DNA of 64,000 bases from Paenibacillus sp. GM2 (GCF_900069005.2 NZ_LN831279.1:2489930-2553929); one strand, 5' to 3'. Shown: positions 1-8,610, counted from the first letter of the stretch. The notes: generated by a model not told the origin, from the letters alone. Numbers and translations: made by a program.

Positions 1-787
1 GCACAGCGAGCTCTGCCGCCGCGGTGGGCGTAGCCGCTCGCAGGTCGCTGACAAAGTCGGCGATCGTGAAATCCGTCTCATGGCCTACGGCCGATATGAC
101 CGGGATTTCCGACTGATAGATCGCCCGCGCGACCTGCTCTTCGTTGAACGCCCACAGCTCCTCAAGCGAGCCGCCGCCCCGGCCGACGATCAAGACGTCG
201 GCCTCGCCCATTTGGTTCAGCCTGCGTATCGCTTTCACGATTGAAGGAGCCGCTGCTTTGCCCTGCACAAGCACCGGGTACAACACAACCGCTGCCTGCG
301 GATAGCGGCGCGCCAGCGTCGTTATAATATCCCGCACTGCCGCTCCCGTCGGAGAGGTGATCACGCCGATCACATGCGGATAACGAGGAATCGGCCGCTT
401 GCGTTCCGGTGCAAATAGCCCCTCCGCTTCCAGCTTGCCTTTTAGCTGTTCAAAAGCCAAATACAGGCTGCCGATTCCGTCAGGCTGCATATGTGTCGCA
501 TAGAACTGATACTGCCCGTCCCGTTCATAGACGGAGACATTGCCGCGAGCGATCACCCGCGCGCCCTCCTTCGGAATAAACGGCAAGCGCTGATTATGGG
601 AAGCGAACATAATCGTCTTAATCCGACTGTCTTTATCCTTTAGAGTAAAATACATATGTCCGCTGGAATGATGGGTGAAATTCGATATTTCCCCGCGAAT
701 CCACACGTCCTGCAGTAAGGAGTCCGATTCCAGCTTCATACGAATATAACGATTCAATTCCTTAATCGATAAAATACGCTGCTCCAT
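1..787 (-). CDS. xseA: Exodeoxyribonuclease VII large subunit, 3' part cut by the window edge
   Basis: The reading frame starts at ATG 787 and runs off the left edge, giving about 262 residues of a protein usually about 450 long. It begins [20 protein letters not shown], followed by the N-terminal OB-fold typical of XseA ([19 protein letters not shown]). The catalytic domain then follows, with [29 protein letters not shown] and SAVGHETD. Exonuclease VII is a cytoplasmic nuclease that degrades single-stranded DNA; XseA is its catalytic subunit and works with the small subunit XseB, which would be expected just beyond the edge. In Bacillus subtilis it follows folD closely. Here about 500 bases of repeats separate the two genes, so xseA may have its own promoter. 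A strong upstream purine run (AAAGGGGGAGG) supports the start. Confidence 0.95.
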   Translation of the reverse strand, partial: MEQRILSIKELNRYIRMKLESDSLLQDVWIRGEISNFTHHSSGHMYFTLKDKDSRIKTIMFASHNQRLPFIPKEGARVIARGNVSVYERDGQYQFYATHMQPDGIGSLYLAFEQLKGKLEAEGLFAPERKRPIPRYPHVIGVITSPTGAAVRDIITTLARRYPQAAVVLYPVLVQGKAAAPSIVKAIRRLNQMGEADVLIVGRGGGSLEELWAFNEEQVARAIYQSEIPVISAVGHETDFTIADFVSDLRAATPTAAAELAV

Positions 788-842
788 GGGGCCTCCCCCT
801 TTCCAGCCATCCCATAAGCCAATAAGATACCTAAACAAATTC

Positions 843-1025
843 TAACGAAACGTGGTATCGCTATTCGAGCCCAAAAGCGCTCCCAAAAATTTTAACGAAA
901 CTGGGTATCGCTATTTGAGCATATTTGGGGTCTTAAGCCCAAATTTCGGGCGAATAACGATATGGTGTTTCGTTAAAATTTTTTTGCTGTTGATTTTGGT
1001 GAAATAACGATCTGTAGTTTCGTTA
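843..1025. repeat. Four copies of a 21-base 6-9-6 dyad (TAACGA-N9-TCGYTA)
   Basis: Four units lie at 843-863, 893-913, 955-975 and 1005-1025. Each has 6-base arms separated by exactly 9 bases. The last two are perfect dyads (TAACGA...TCGTTA); the first two have TCGCTA as right arm, which leaves one mismatch that becomes a G-U wobble in minus-strand RNA. Flanks extend the similarity (TATTCGAG or TATTTGAG after the right arm in the first two). Units 3 and 4 are inverted relative to units 1 and 2, judged by these flanks. A related cluster with G/C-changed arms is at 56869-57051. Function is unknown. Confidence 0.8.
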
Positions 1026-1033
1026 GAAATGTT

Positions 1034-1259
1034 GCGGCACATCATGGTACCTCTCTACAGCACAGTTCATACCGTACTCCACACTACCACTCTATAACGC
1101 TACTTCATACCACCACGCCATTGTGCCACTCTACAGCGACACCTCACGCCGTAGCGGCACTCCATAGCACTACTCCATAGCACTACGCCATAGCGGCACT
1201 CCATGCCAGCACTGCATAGTACTACTCAGACGCCGCGCTTCATGCCGACACTACATCCT
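1034..1259. repeat. Degenerate 13-base tandem repeat
   Basis: From 1156 to 1259 eight units of exactly 13 bases can be read in register, for example GGCACTCCATAGC, ACTACTCCATAGC, ACTACGCCATAGC and GGCACTCCATGCC. More diverged units with approximately the same period extend back to about 1034. The rough consensus is RCTACTCCATAGC. The units are contiguous and there is no conserved long repeat with unique spacers, so this is a minisatellite-like array between folD and xseA and not a CRISPR array. No convincing coding frame was recognised across it. Confidence 0.75.
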
Positions 1260-1291
1260 TACCAACCCAACGGCAGCTCTTCATGCCGTTA

Positions 1292-2149
1292 CTAAGCCAA
1301 ACCGCCTAACCGCTTGGCGGCAATTAGGGTATTGTTCATCAACATCGTGATCGTCATTGGGCCAACTCCGCCGGGAACCGGAGTAATTGGACCGGAAACT
1401 TCCTTCACGCTTTCGAAATCTACATCTCCAGCCAGCTTGCCGTTATCGAGGCGGTTCATACCTACGTCAATGACAACTGCACCTGGTTTGACATAAGAGG
1501 CATCCACGAAGTTTGCTTTGCCGATCGCTACAACGAGGATATCAGCCTGTTTCGTCAGTTCCTTCATATTCGTGGTGCGCGAATGACACATTGTCACAGT
1601 GGCATTCTCACGCTGCAGCAGCAAGGATACCGGTTTCCCGACAATATTGCTGCGTCCGATGACTACCGCATGCTTGCCTGACATCTCGATCCCGGTGCGC
1701 TTGATCAGCTCGATGACGCCAGCAGGCGTGCAAGGAAGCAAACTATCATCGCCGATGACGAGATTGCCGACATTAACCGGGTGGAAGCCATCCACATCCT
1801 TCTCCACAGCAATCGCATCGATCACTGACTTCTCGTCGATGTGCCGCGGAAGCGGCAGCTGCACGAGAATCCCGTGAATATTCGCTTGCCGGTTCAACCG
1901 ATCGACGAGCGCTAACAGTTCTTCCTGGGAAGTAGAAGCAGACAGGCGATGAACCTCAGAGTAATAGCCCAGATCATGGCACGCCTTCTCTTTATTGCGG
2001 ACATACACTTGTGATGCCGGGTCTTCACCAACAAGAACTACGGCCAGACCTGGCGTCAGTCCTTGCTTCACCAGAGCCTCTACCTCCGCGCGCAATCGCG
2101 CACGAATTTCCTCAGACACTTGTTTACCGCTAATAATAGGTGCTGTCAT
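1292..2149 (-). CDS. folD: Bifunctional methylenetetrahydrofolate dehydrogenase/cyclohydrolase
   Basis: This 285-residue protein has the normal FolD length and converts 5,10-methylene-THF to 10-formyl-THF, supplying one-carbon units for purines and formyl-methionine. Diagnostic stretches are [18 protein letters not shown] (active-site Tyr and Lys) near residues 41-58, [28 protein letters not shown], the NAD(P)-binding loop [17 protein letters not shown], and [14 protein letters not shown] near the C terminus. The start ATG 2149 follows an AAAGGGGAT ribosome-binding site. It lies upstream of xseA on the same strand, as in B. subtilis, but the two are separated by repeat-rich DNA. All key residues appear intact. 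Confidence 0.97.
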   Translation of the reverse strand: MTAPIISGKQVSEEIRARLRAEVEALVKQGLTPGLAVVLVGEDPASQVYVRNKEKACHDLGYYSEVHRLSASTSQEELLALVDRLNRQANIHGILVQLPLPRHIDEKSVIDAIAVEKDVDGFHPVNVGNLVIGDDSLLPCTPAGVIELIKRTGIEMSGKHAVVIGRSNIVGKPVSLLLQRENATVTMCHSRTTNMKELTKQADILVVAIGKANFVDASYVKPGAVVIDVGMNRLDNGKLAGDVDFESVKEVSGPITPVPGGVGPMTITMLMNNTLIAAKRLGGLA

Positions 2150-2479
2150 TCATCTATCCCCTTTTCCCATGAAATTGCTCAATAAGTCCGCTTGCGATAA
2201 GAAAACCGATCGAGATCATTCAAGGATGAGCGAGCTCGATCCAATTGTTGGTTTTTTCGCGATATAGCCTTTCAATCAAAGCCTTAATAACGAATACATT
2301 TCTATATCTAACAGGAAATAACACAGAAAGCTATTCCCATCGAATCTTGAATTCAGCCGGCCAGGCAGATGCTTACGGACTCTTGTTCCTACGAAACTTC
2401 CCAGGCACTCATTGCAAACACAAGCTTCCGAGGTCGTGTTCCCCAAAACGTGTGACCCTGCTCCTCAATTCCTAACTTC

Positions 2480-2590
2480 ATTCAAATGAAGTTTCTTAAA
2501 ACTCACATCGGAACTCTAAGCTTCGGTACTGAAAGCCAGCTTTGATTCACGCATTTAAAGTTGTCCAAAAAGCGTTTTGAAAACTGCATC
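2480..2590. repeat. Copy of intergenic repeat with core ACATCGGAA...TCGGT
   Basis: The 508 bases between folD and nusB contain no gene that I can support. The right part holds ACATCGGAACTCTAAGCTTCGGTACTGAAA-type sequence (2504-2533), followed by TCCAAAAAGCGTTTTGAAAA near 2563. The core resembles those at 22997-23046 and 50871-50917. The left part (2150-2480) shows only non-conserved short frames and no clear structure. Confidence 0.45.
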
Positions 2591-2657
2591 AAAAGTGCGC
2601 TAGACTGGCCATCCTATTTTCCAAAGATACATGACGTCGCTATGGCTGTCGCCCTGA

Positions 2658-3110
2658 TTACGACATTTTCTCTTTGACCTGATCGATTTCATGGACCATC
2701 TTGCCGAGTACGCCATTAACAAACTTGCCGGATTCGCCGGTACCAAAATGCTTGGCTACCTCAATCGCTTCGTTCACAGCTACTTTGCCCGGCACATCTT
2801 CGCGGTACACCATCTCATAAACAGCAAGACGGAGCACTTGACGATCTACCTTGGACAGACGGCTGATTTGCCAGCCCTTCAAATAGTCCGACAGAACGCG
2901 GTCGATCTCTTCTTTGCGGCTCCACGTACCATTCACCAGCTCCAGTACGAACTCCTCAGCCTGATCAACATTCTTGATTTCTACTTCACTTTCGTTCTCT
3001 CCGGTAGCCTCAGCGATCAACATCCGCACCGCCTCCTGAGCCTCAACCTCGTTCATTTCCATATGATACAGACTTTGTACTGCTATTTCTCTTGCTAACC
3101 GCCGTTTCAT
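2658..3110 (-). CDS. nusB: Transcription antitermination factor NusB
   Basis: This 150-residue protein starts MKRRLAREIAVQSLYHMEMN, the typical NusB N terminus, and continues with the all-helical NusB fold. Conserved parts are the central WQISRLSKVDRQVLRLAVYEM and the C-terminal VAVNEAIEVAKHFGTGESGKFVNGVLGKM (given here only as recognisable landmarks). NusB pairs with NusE (ribosomal protein S10) and binds boxA RNA to prevent premature termination, mainly in rRNA operons. The ATG at 3110 follows AAGGAGGAAATAC, an excellent ribosome-binding site. It lies downstream of the yqhY, amaP and DUF2273 genes but behind a terminator hairpin (3253-3318), so it probably has its own promoter in 3111-3250. 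Confidence 0.97.
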   Translation of the reverse strand: MKRRLAREIAVQSLYHMEMNEVEAQEAVRMLIAEATGENESEVEIKNVDQAEEFVLELVNGTWSRKEEIDRVLSDYLKGWQISRLSKVDRQVLRLAVYEMVYREDVPGKVAVNEAIEVAKHFGTGESGKFVNGVLGKMVHEIDQVKEKMS

Positions 3111-3244
3111 GTATTTCCTCCTTGATTAATGGCCCGGGCCCTTGCTTAAGCCGTCAGCCTCATATCGCTACAGATCCATATATCTATTATGAACTAAAAT
3201 ACGACCGATTCTCATTATATTTCTTATAATCCTTGCATTCAAAC

Positions 3245-3318
3245 AAAAAAAACCTGTAACATGTTTTCTCCACAAAAATGACAAACCAAACTCTTTTCCG
3301 GAGAAAACATATCACAGG
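3245..3318 (-). terminator. Intrinsic terminator after the DUF2273 gene
   Basis: A 19-base stem is formed by CCTGTAACATGTTTTCTCC (3253-3271) and GGAGAAAACATATCACAGG (3300-3318), with only two wobble positions and a 28-base loop. On the minus strand it is followed by a run of eight T. It begins two bases after the stop codon of the DUF2273 gene and so ends that transcription unit before nusB. Confidence 0.85.
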
Positions 3319-3320
3319 AA

Positions 3321-3560
3321 TCATTTAAAAGGGCGCCAGCGCGTAGCCAGCCATTCTCTCAGCTCTTTCCACGGAACGAGCGGACCTTGATCCAGATCTC
3401 TGTTCTTGCCTACCGTATAACCCACAAACAGCAGGAGGGCACAGAACATCATATTCCAAAATCCGAAAAACAGATAGATCGGGCACAGGAATATAGCCGA
3501 AGCTACACCTAACAGTCTTCCTTTATGACTCTCCCATAATTGCTTCCAGAACACGGCCAC
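3321..3560 (-). CDS. DUF2273 small membrane protein
   Basis: The 79-residue product has two hydrophobic segments (about residues 15-32 and 35-52) and a basic, tryptophan-containing C terminus (WKELREWLATRWRPFK). DUF2273 proteins are encoded beside Asp23/AmaP genes in Firmicutes and are presumed to be part of the same membrane-associated envelope-stress assembly; the exact role is not known. It starts five bases after the amaP stop and is followed by a terminator, so it is the last gene of that unit. Confidence 0.8.
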   Translation of the reverse strand: MAVFWKQLWESHKGRLLGVASAIFLCPIYLFFGFWNMMFCALLLFVGYTVGKNRDLDQGPLVPWKELREWLATRWRPFK

Positions 3561-3565
3561 TCCTC

Positions 3566-4105
3566 CTATTCAACCCGACTTTTAATGACAGGCGAATGGA
3601 CGAGGTTAGCTATATATACTGAAACATAGGCTACCGGGATACCCGTGATCTCCTCCACGTGATCGTGGACTTGCTTCTGTACTTCTTCGGTCATTGCAGG
3701 AATCGATGATTCGCCGTCAACGACAGCCCGAATCATGATCTCCAGACCCGATTCAGTAATCTTAATTCTTGTCTTAACCTCTTTCACTCCACGAACTCGG
3801 GATGCCGCCTTGTAGGACAAGTTCTCGATCGTGTCGACGGAAATCTGGATGTCACCATAATCCGTGCGCTGATCGATTGAGGACTGCGTATGGCGCTCGC
3901 GACGAACGGAGATGTAGAAGAAACGGATGCTAAGCAAGATCAGCACGGAAGCCGCTACGATCGAAGAGATCAACAGGGTGTGCCCCTGCTCTTTATTAAG
4001 CGTTAGCGTGTACGAGCCCGTCATTAGTAGAATAGCTAGAATTGATAATACTCCAACACATAAACTGTATATGAGTAATAGGATTCTGTCCAAAATTTTG
4101 GCCAC
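3566..4105 (-). CDS. amaP: Alkaline shock response membrane anchor protein AmaP
   Basis: The product has two N-terminal membrane helices (about residues 7-30 and 40-65), then a cytoplasmic Asp23-like domain (DIQISVDTIENLSYKAASRV; VKEVKTRIK; GIPVAYVSVYIANL). In Staphylococcus, AmaP anchors Asp23 at the membrane. I prefer the GTG at 4105, giving the family-typical N terminus (M)AKILDRILLLIYSL, because an AAGGAGG ribosome-binding site lies 11 bases upstream; a GTG at 4126 would place that site inside the gene. The order yqhY, amaP, DUF2273 makes a compact envelope-stress cluster. Predicted length is 179 residues. Confidence 0.85.
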   Translation of the reverse strand: MAKILDRILLLIYSLCVGVLSILAILLMTGSYTLTLNKEQGHTLLISSIVAASVLILLSIRFFYISVRRERHTQSSIDQRTDYGDIQISVDTIENLSYKAASRVRGVKEVKTRIKITESGLEIMIRAVVDGESSIPAMTEEVQKQVHDHVEEITGIPVAYVSVYIANLVHSPVIKSRVE

Positions 4106-4203
4106 GACAGGGATAGCCTCCTTCACGGGTGGTAGTACTAAGGTTTTATAGAGAGAGTCAATAAGCCTGCTCGATGAGCTCTCTCTTATACAAAAATTAT
4201 AGT

Positions 4204-4232
4204 AAACCCCTGACGCATACGGTCGGGGGTTT
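4204..4232 (-). terminator. Terminator-like hairpin between yqhY and amaP
   Basis: The stem is formed by AAACCCCTGAC and GTCGGGGGTTT around a 6-base loop, with one wobble pair. It sits just downstream of the yqhY stop codon (4244). The following T-tract on the minus strand is weak, so it may act as a partial terminator or transcript-stabilising hairpin. Confidence 0.5.
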
Positions 4233-4243
4233 GTTACTTCATA

Positions 4244-4651
4244 TTATTTCACCCTATGGCTAGGTTCCACTTCTTCAATCTTCTCGGCAGCCTTGAAAAT
4301 AACGTCGTGAATCTGTACATTTACTTCGATTACGGTCAAACCCGTCATCGTCTCGATCGAACGCTTCACATTGCGTTGAATTTCGGTAGCTACCTCTGGC
4401 AAGCGGTTGCCATATTCCACAATCACGGATACGTCAACGGCCGCTTCACGCTGGCCTACTTCCACCTTAACGCCTTTGGATAAATTTTTCTTGCCAAGCA
4501 ATTCAGCAATGCCTCCAGCGAATCCACCGCTCATACCGGCAACGCCCTTTACTTCCACTGTAGCAAGTCCCGCAATCACTTCAAGGACCTCTGGTGCAAT
4601 CTGAATCTCGCCAATTTCAGTCCGTTCGAACTCCGTAGGCAATGCACTCAT
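4244..4651 (-). CDS. yqhY: Asp23/DUF322 family protein YqhY
   Basis: This is a single-domain Asp23 (DUF322) protein of 135 residues: GEIQIAPEVLEVIAGLATVEVKGV, GGFAGGIAELLGKKNLSKGV and the C-terminal VIEVNVQIHDVIF are characteristic. In B. subtilis yqhY sits in an operon with accB and accC, and its loss is reported to perturb acetyl-CoA carboxylase activity, so a link with fatty-acid synthesis is likely here; the position just after accC agrees. I chose ATG 4651 because GAGAGGTGG lies nine bases upstream. An upstream ATG at 4660 overlaps that site, and 4693 has no good site. Confidence 0.88.
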   Translation of the reverse strand: MSALPTEFERTEIGEIQIAPEVLEVIAGLATVEVKGVAGMSGGFAGGIAELLGKKNLSKGVKVEVGQREAAVDVSVIVEYGNRLPEVATEIQRNVKRSIETMTGLTVIEVNVQIHDVIFKAAEKIEEVEPSHRVK

Positions 4652-4766
4652 TCTATTCATCCACCTCTCAATAAGTCTTACGCTATGTTCCAAGTCTTAG
4701 AAACCGCGCACTTATTATACATACTATATCATTTCAAGCACATTATGACAAACTAGCCGTCCAACC

Positions 4767-6110
4767 TTAAACCTCGTGTTCTTCAAGGAATTTGATATCG
4801 AAGTTACCACGAATAAAGACCGGATGTTCAAGAAGCTTCTGATGGAACGGAATCGTTGTATGAATTCCCTCAATCACAAACTCGGACAGCGCCCGCTTCA
4901 TCTTGGCTATGGCTTCCTCACGAGTAGGAGCCCAGACGATTAGCTTGGCGATCATGGAGTCATAATACGGTGAGATCATATAGCCGGGATAAGCAGCGCT
5001 ATCAACCCGTACTCCAGGACCACCCGGAGGAAGATAGAAGCCGATCTTGCCCGGAGATGGCATGAAATTACGCGAAGGGTCCTCGGCATTAATCCGACAT
5101 TCCATCGCCCAGCCATTCAATTGGATATCCTCCTGGGTAAAGGAGAGCGGATTCCCCTCTGCCACAGAGATCATTTCCTGGATCAAATCGACGCCCGTGA
5201 TCATTTCCGTCACAGGATGCTCAACCTGAATTCGCGTATTCATTTCCATGAAATAGAACTGTCCATCCGGACCAAGCAGAAATTCCAGAGTACCTGCCCC
5301 GGAATAGTCTACAGCAAGCGCCGCTCTTACCGCGGCCTCTCCCATTTCTTGACGCTTCTCAGGGGACAATACCGGACAAGGCGCTTCCTCGACCAGCTTC
5401 TGGCGACGGCGCTGTACCGAACAGTCACGCTCCCCTAGATACACAGCATGGCCATGCTTGTCAGCCATGATCTGTATCTCGACATGCTTCATGCCCGTCA
5501 AATATTTCTCAAGGTACACACCCGCATTACCAAACGCCTTCTCCGCTTCCTGCTGTGCAGTCGTAATCTGCTGGATCAGGGACGATTCATCCTCGGCAAT
5601 ACGAATCCCTTTGCCGCCGCCTCCGGCGGTTGCTTTAATGATGACCGGATAACCGATATCGCGAGCGATCATAACGGCTTCTTCCACGTCCTCGATCAGA
5701 CCTTCCGAGCCTGGAATAACCGGTACGTTAGCGAGCTTCATCGTCTGCTTAGCCACCGATTTATCGCCCATCTTCGTGATCGCTTCCGGAGAAGGACCGA
5801 TAAAGGACAAATTGCATGAGCTGCAGATCTCGGCGAAATCCGCATTCTCCGCCAGAAACCCATAGCCCGGGTGAATGGCGTCGCATTCAGTAAGCGTTGC
5901 AACGCTCATCAGATTCGTTAGATTCAAATAACTGTCTTTCGAAGCCGTTGGCCCGATGCAGTAAGCTTCATCCGCCATGCGTACATGCAGAGAATCCTTG
6001 TCTGCCTCAGAGTATACGGCAACTGTTGAGATTCCTAATTCGCGGCAGGCGCGAATAATTCGAACCGCGATTTCACCGCGGTTAGCAATTAATATTTTGT
6101 TAAATTTCAC
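4767..6110 (-). CDS. accC: Acetyl-CoA carboxylase biotin carboxylase subunit
   Basis: This 447-residue protein catalyses ATP-dependent carboxylation of the biotin carried by AccB, the first half-reaction of malonyl-CoA formation. It shows the N-terminal [17 protein letters not shown], the [14 protein letters not shown] motif, the ATP-grasp glycine loop [13 protein letters not shown] near residue 165, [18 protein letters not shown], and the catalytic region [15 protein letters not shown] near residue 290. Length and motifs are those of a normal bacterial AccC. It follows accB by about 40 bases on the minus strand and is followed by yqhY, matching the B. subtilis accBC-yqhY arrangement. The carboxyltransferase subunits are not in the window. 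Confidence 0.98.
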   Translation of the reverse strand: MKFNKILIANRGEIAVRIIRACRELGISTVAVYSEADKDSLHVRMADEAYCIGPTASKDSYLNLTNLMSVATLTECDAIHPGYGFLAENADFAEICSSCNLSFIGPSPEAITKMGDKSVAKQTMKLANVPVIPGSEGLIEDVEEAVMIARDIGYPVIIKATAGGGGKGIRIAEDESSLIQQITTAQQEAEKAFGNAGVYLEKYLTGMKHVEIQIMADKHGHAVYLGERDCSVQRRRQKLVEEAPCPVLSPEKRQEMGEAAVRAALAVDYSGAGTLEFLLGPDGQFYFMEMNTRIQVEHPVTEMITGVDLIQEMISVAEGNPLSFTQEDIQLNGWAMECRINAEDPSRNFMPSPGKIGFYLPPGGPGVRVDSAAYPGYMISPYYDSMIAKLIVWAPTREEAIAKMKRALSEFVIEGIHTTIPFHQKLLEHPVFIRGNFDIKFLEEHEV

Positions 6111-6153
6111 AGTCTTCCATCCTCCTTGGAAAAGCTAGATGATACAGCCGCGA

Positions 6154-6654
6154 TTACTCAGGCTTCACCAAAAAGAGAGGCTGTCCATATTCCACCAATT
6201 GGCCGTTCTCGACTAATACTTCGGTGATCTGTCCTTTGACTTCGGCCTCCAGCTCGTTCATCAGCTTCATCGCTTCGATAATACAGACGACTGTCTTCTC
6301 TCCAACCCGATCGCCAACATTAACAAAAGAATTGGCATCCGGAGATGAAGCGCGATAGAACGTCCCTACCATAGGCGATACAATGGTATGTAGGTTCGAA
6401 TCCTGTTCGGTTGGACGTGCAGGCGCAGGCTCGGCAGCAGCTGGTATCCCTGCAGCAGCGCTAATAGACATAGGTCCTACAGATTGAACCACGGCAGATT
6501 CAACTGATGGCTGAACATGCACCACTTCAGTCTTGCCCGGTTTACGGATACAAAGTCTGGAGCCCTCATTCTCAAGCTCTAATTCATGTACGGACGTCTT
6601 GTCCACCAATTCAATTAACTCTTTGATTTCATCCAAATTAAACATCATCTTCAT
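6154..6654 (-). CDS. accB: Biotin carboxyl carrier protein of acetyl-CoA carboxylase
   Basis: The product, about 166 residues, carries the covalently bound biotin that shuttles between AccC and carboxyltransferase. The C-terminal biotinyl domain is clear: PMVGTFYRASSPD, VGDRVGEKTVVCIIEAMKLMNELEAEV with biotinyl lysine in EAMKLM, and QLVEYGQPLFLVKPE at the end. An Ala/Pro-rich linker (roughly residues 55-85) joins it to the N-terminal region MFNLDEIKELIELVDKT. ATG 6654 follows GAAGGAG at a good distance; a GTG six bases upstream is less likely. It is co-transcribed with accC. Confidence 0.97.
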   Translation of the reverse strand: MKMMFNLDEIKELIELVDKTSVHELELENEGSRLCIRKPGKTEVVHVQPSVESAVVQSVGPMSISAAAGIPAAAEPAPARPTEQDSNLHTIVSPMVGTFYRASSPDANSFVNVGDRVGEKTVVCIIEAMKLMNELEAEVKGQITEVLVENGQLVEYGQPLFLVKPE

Positions 6655-6852
6655 GATCACTCCTTCAGCTTCGCAAAGCCTTGGCCTTATTCAGGCATTA
6701 TAACTTTATGTATTATATCACAATCAATCAAAATGGAAAGAGTCCAAGCTTTGTTGGACTCTCCGGATTATTTCCCGTAATTTCAGCTATTTTGACGTAT
6801 TTTCATTTATTATGCCGGTTCAAAAAGTCGATTTCTAGCGGTTACAATTCCC

Positions 6853-7662
6853 TTATTGGGTCACATATTGAACGCTGACCTTATCCTGGGATACGCCCAA
6901 TTCCTTAATGACCAGGTCCATAATACTGACAGCATCTTTGGCTTCGAGCTTCTCGCTGACTACAAGCACCTGGTAATTATCTCCATTCTCTTTAACAATC
7001 GCATTGGAATATTGCTGCTGAAGCTTCTCTTCAATATCATAAATTTTATCTTCTTTCTCTTCCAGGGCGCTTAATTCTTTTTGAGCCATTGCTGCTTCTT
7101 CCAAGGTCTTGGATTCATCATTCATGGTTTTCATCAGTTCGTCGTACTTCTTATTGTTGTTATTGGAACGCTCTGCTTGGTAGGCTGTCAAATTATCCAA
7201 ACCTGAAATGCCTTGCGACTCCAACTGCTTCAAAACATCTTCATCGTTTGTATTTTCCGTGGCCGAGCTGTCTTTCGTCGATTTATCGCCCGCGTTGTCC
7301 GGCTGTTTGTTTTTGTCATCCTTGCCTTGGTTATCCTTGCCTTGCCCGGCCGGTTCTTTGCCATCATCAGCAGCCCCGCCCTTGGTTCCTTCATCAGCAC
7401 TCACTCCTGCAGCATTGTCATCAGTAGCCAGGCTATCATCCTGTGCTTGCCCTGCCTCTACTTCATTGATAACCATGTCATCCTGACTATTTAAAGTATC
7501 AAGACCATTTAAGGCCCCTCCATTCTGATCCATCGTGGCTACCTGGCCATCGGTGCTCTTCCCTTTGGTCGAGCTATCCTCTGTGAACAAATAATAAGCT
7601 GACAAGATTACCATCAAGCTGAGCATAGATACGAGCCAAATTGTCTGTCTTTTCGATTTCAT
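6853..7662 (-). CDS. spoIIIAH: Stage III sporulation protein AH, channel ring component
   Basis: SpoIIIAH is made in the mother cell and interacts with forespore SpoIIQ across the intermembrane space to form the feeding-tube channel. The protein starts MKSKRQTIWLVSMLSLMVIL (one membrane helix). A long acidic, Gly/Asp/Lys-rich linker follows (about residues 35-140), then the helical and ring-building domain: LMKTMNDESKTLEEAAMAQK, DKIYDIEEKLQQQY and VLVVSEKLEAKDAVSIMDLV. The start at 7662 is supported by TTAGGAGGAATTACACA directly upstream; the longer form from 7704 is unlikely. A gap of about 280 bases filled with repeat sequence separates it from spoIIIAG. Confidence 0.93.
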   Translation of the reverse strand: MKSKRQTIWLVSMLSLMVILSAYYLFTEDSSTKGKSTDGQVATMDQNGGALNGLDTLNSQDDMVINEVEAGQAQDDSLATDDNAAGVSADEGTKGGAADDGKEPAGQGKDNQGKDDKNKQPDNAGDKSTKDSSATENTNDEDVLKQLESQGISGLDNLTAYQAERSNNNNKKYDELMKTMNDESKTLEEAAMAQKELSALEEKEDKIYDIEEKLQQQYSNAIVKENGDNYQVLVVSEKLEAKDAVSIMDLVIKELGVSQDKVSVQYVTQ

Positions 7663-7696
7663 TGTGTAATTCCTCCTAATCATTTTTAAAAGTGAG

Positions 7697-7940
7697 TGTT
7701 TCAAGATTTGATGTTGAATTCACTTCCTGAATAACTTCATAATCAAAACCAGACTTTCTAAAATTTCCTCATTGCAATCAGGTTCAAAAAGGTCAATTTT
7801 CAGTAACCAGAAGGTTCGATAAAAGCTATAGTCTGAGAAGCGCAGCGTGCGTTGCAAGGAAACCTGCTTTTGAGTCGCGGTTGCTCATCCATGAACAGCT
7901 TCAATTGGTTTTCCGATCAAAAGTGGCCTTTTTGAATACC
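7697..7940. repeat. MITE-like repeat inserted between spoIIIAG and spoIIIAH
   Basis: A 160-base element spans 7781-7940. It begins GGTTCAAAAAGGTCAATTTT and ends AAAAGTGGCCTTTTTGAATACC-like sequence, so its ends form an imperfect terminal inverted repeat of about 20 bases. Its interior (TTTTCAGTAACCAGAAGG; TCTGAGAAGCGCAGCGTGCGT) resembles the repeat at 19330-19530. The adjacent 7697-7765 looks like the right end of a second, truncated copy (TTCAAGATTTGATGTTGAAT, then ATAATCAAAACC). No coding frame for a transposase is present. Confidence 0.7.
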
Positions 7941-7944
7941 TTTT

Positions 7945-8586
7945 CTATTGTGATTGCTTGCGGGGTACGACCGATATCCGGTAGGCCGGAACATTCAGTC
8001 CTTTCTCCACAGCATCTACAATTAATCCTTTGACCGTCTTGTTCTCGGCCCCCTTCGCTACGACCAGGACACCGCGAACCTTGGGCTTGATTTTCTTCGT
8101 AATAATCGGCTGTTCATTGCCGGAGGATTCGTAAGTGACGATCTGACCGTCACGAGTATATTGCGTAACATGGCGTTTGCCGCCGTCCTTATCCGTCTCA
8201 TCCGTTAATTCCTGTGTATCCTTCATATTGCGCTGTACAACAACCTCTTCTGTAGAGTCCACAGTGACCATCACATCAACGGCGCCCACCCCAACGATTT
8301 TTTCCAATATCTCTTTGGTCTTGCTCTCCAGAGAATATTCGATCTCGGCAAAAGGCCCCTCCCCTTCTGCTCCCGGTGTAGCCGGAGCCGAGACATTCTG
8401 CATCACCGGTGGCTCTCTCCCATCCCCGCCGGAATCAATCTGCTTCACGTTGACAAAGGAATATATGATCATTAGCGCCAGACCGACAAGACCGAGAATT
8501 AATACGAGGCGGAAGGATTGCGCTCTTTTGCCGTCTTCTCCTTTGCCGATCCATTGCTCCAGCTTCTTCAACCATCCAGGCATCAC
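7945..8586 (-). CDS. spoIIIAG: Stage III sporulation protein AG, channel ring component
   Basis: SpoIIIAG forms a large ring in the outer forespore membrane as part of the SpoIIIA-SpoIIQ channel. The 213-residue protein has a short cytoplasmic N terminus (WLKKLEQWIGKGEDGK), a membrane helix near residues 28-46, and a ring-building motif domain (YSLESKTKEILEKIVGVGAVDVMVTVDST; PKVRGVLVVAKGAENKTVKGLIVDAVEKGL). It ends PAYRISVVPRKQSQ. It lies 24 bases after spoIIIAF in the same operon. Length and domains are typical. Confidence 0.93.
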   Translation of the reverse strand: MMPGWLKKLEQWIGKGEDGKRAQSFRLVLILGLVGLALMIIYSFVNVKQIDSGGDGREPPVMQNVSAPATPGAEGEGPFAEIEYSLESKTKEILEKIVGVGAVDVMVTVDSTEEVVVQRNMKDTQELTDETDKDGGKRHVTQYTRDGQIVTYESSGNEQPIITKKIKPKVRGVLVVAKGAENKTVKGLIVDAVEKGLNVPAYRISVVPRKQSQ

Positions 8587-8610
8587 TTCACCTCCACAAA
8601 TAAATGTTCA

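Noticed and set aside
1034..1259. Possible CRISPR-like array
   Set aside because: Units are 13 bases and contiguous, with no unique spacers and no cas genes nearby.
2245..2475. Open frame of 76 codons between folD and nusB
   Set aside because: No convincing ribosome-binding site, no family features, and low-complexity translation.
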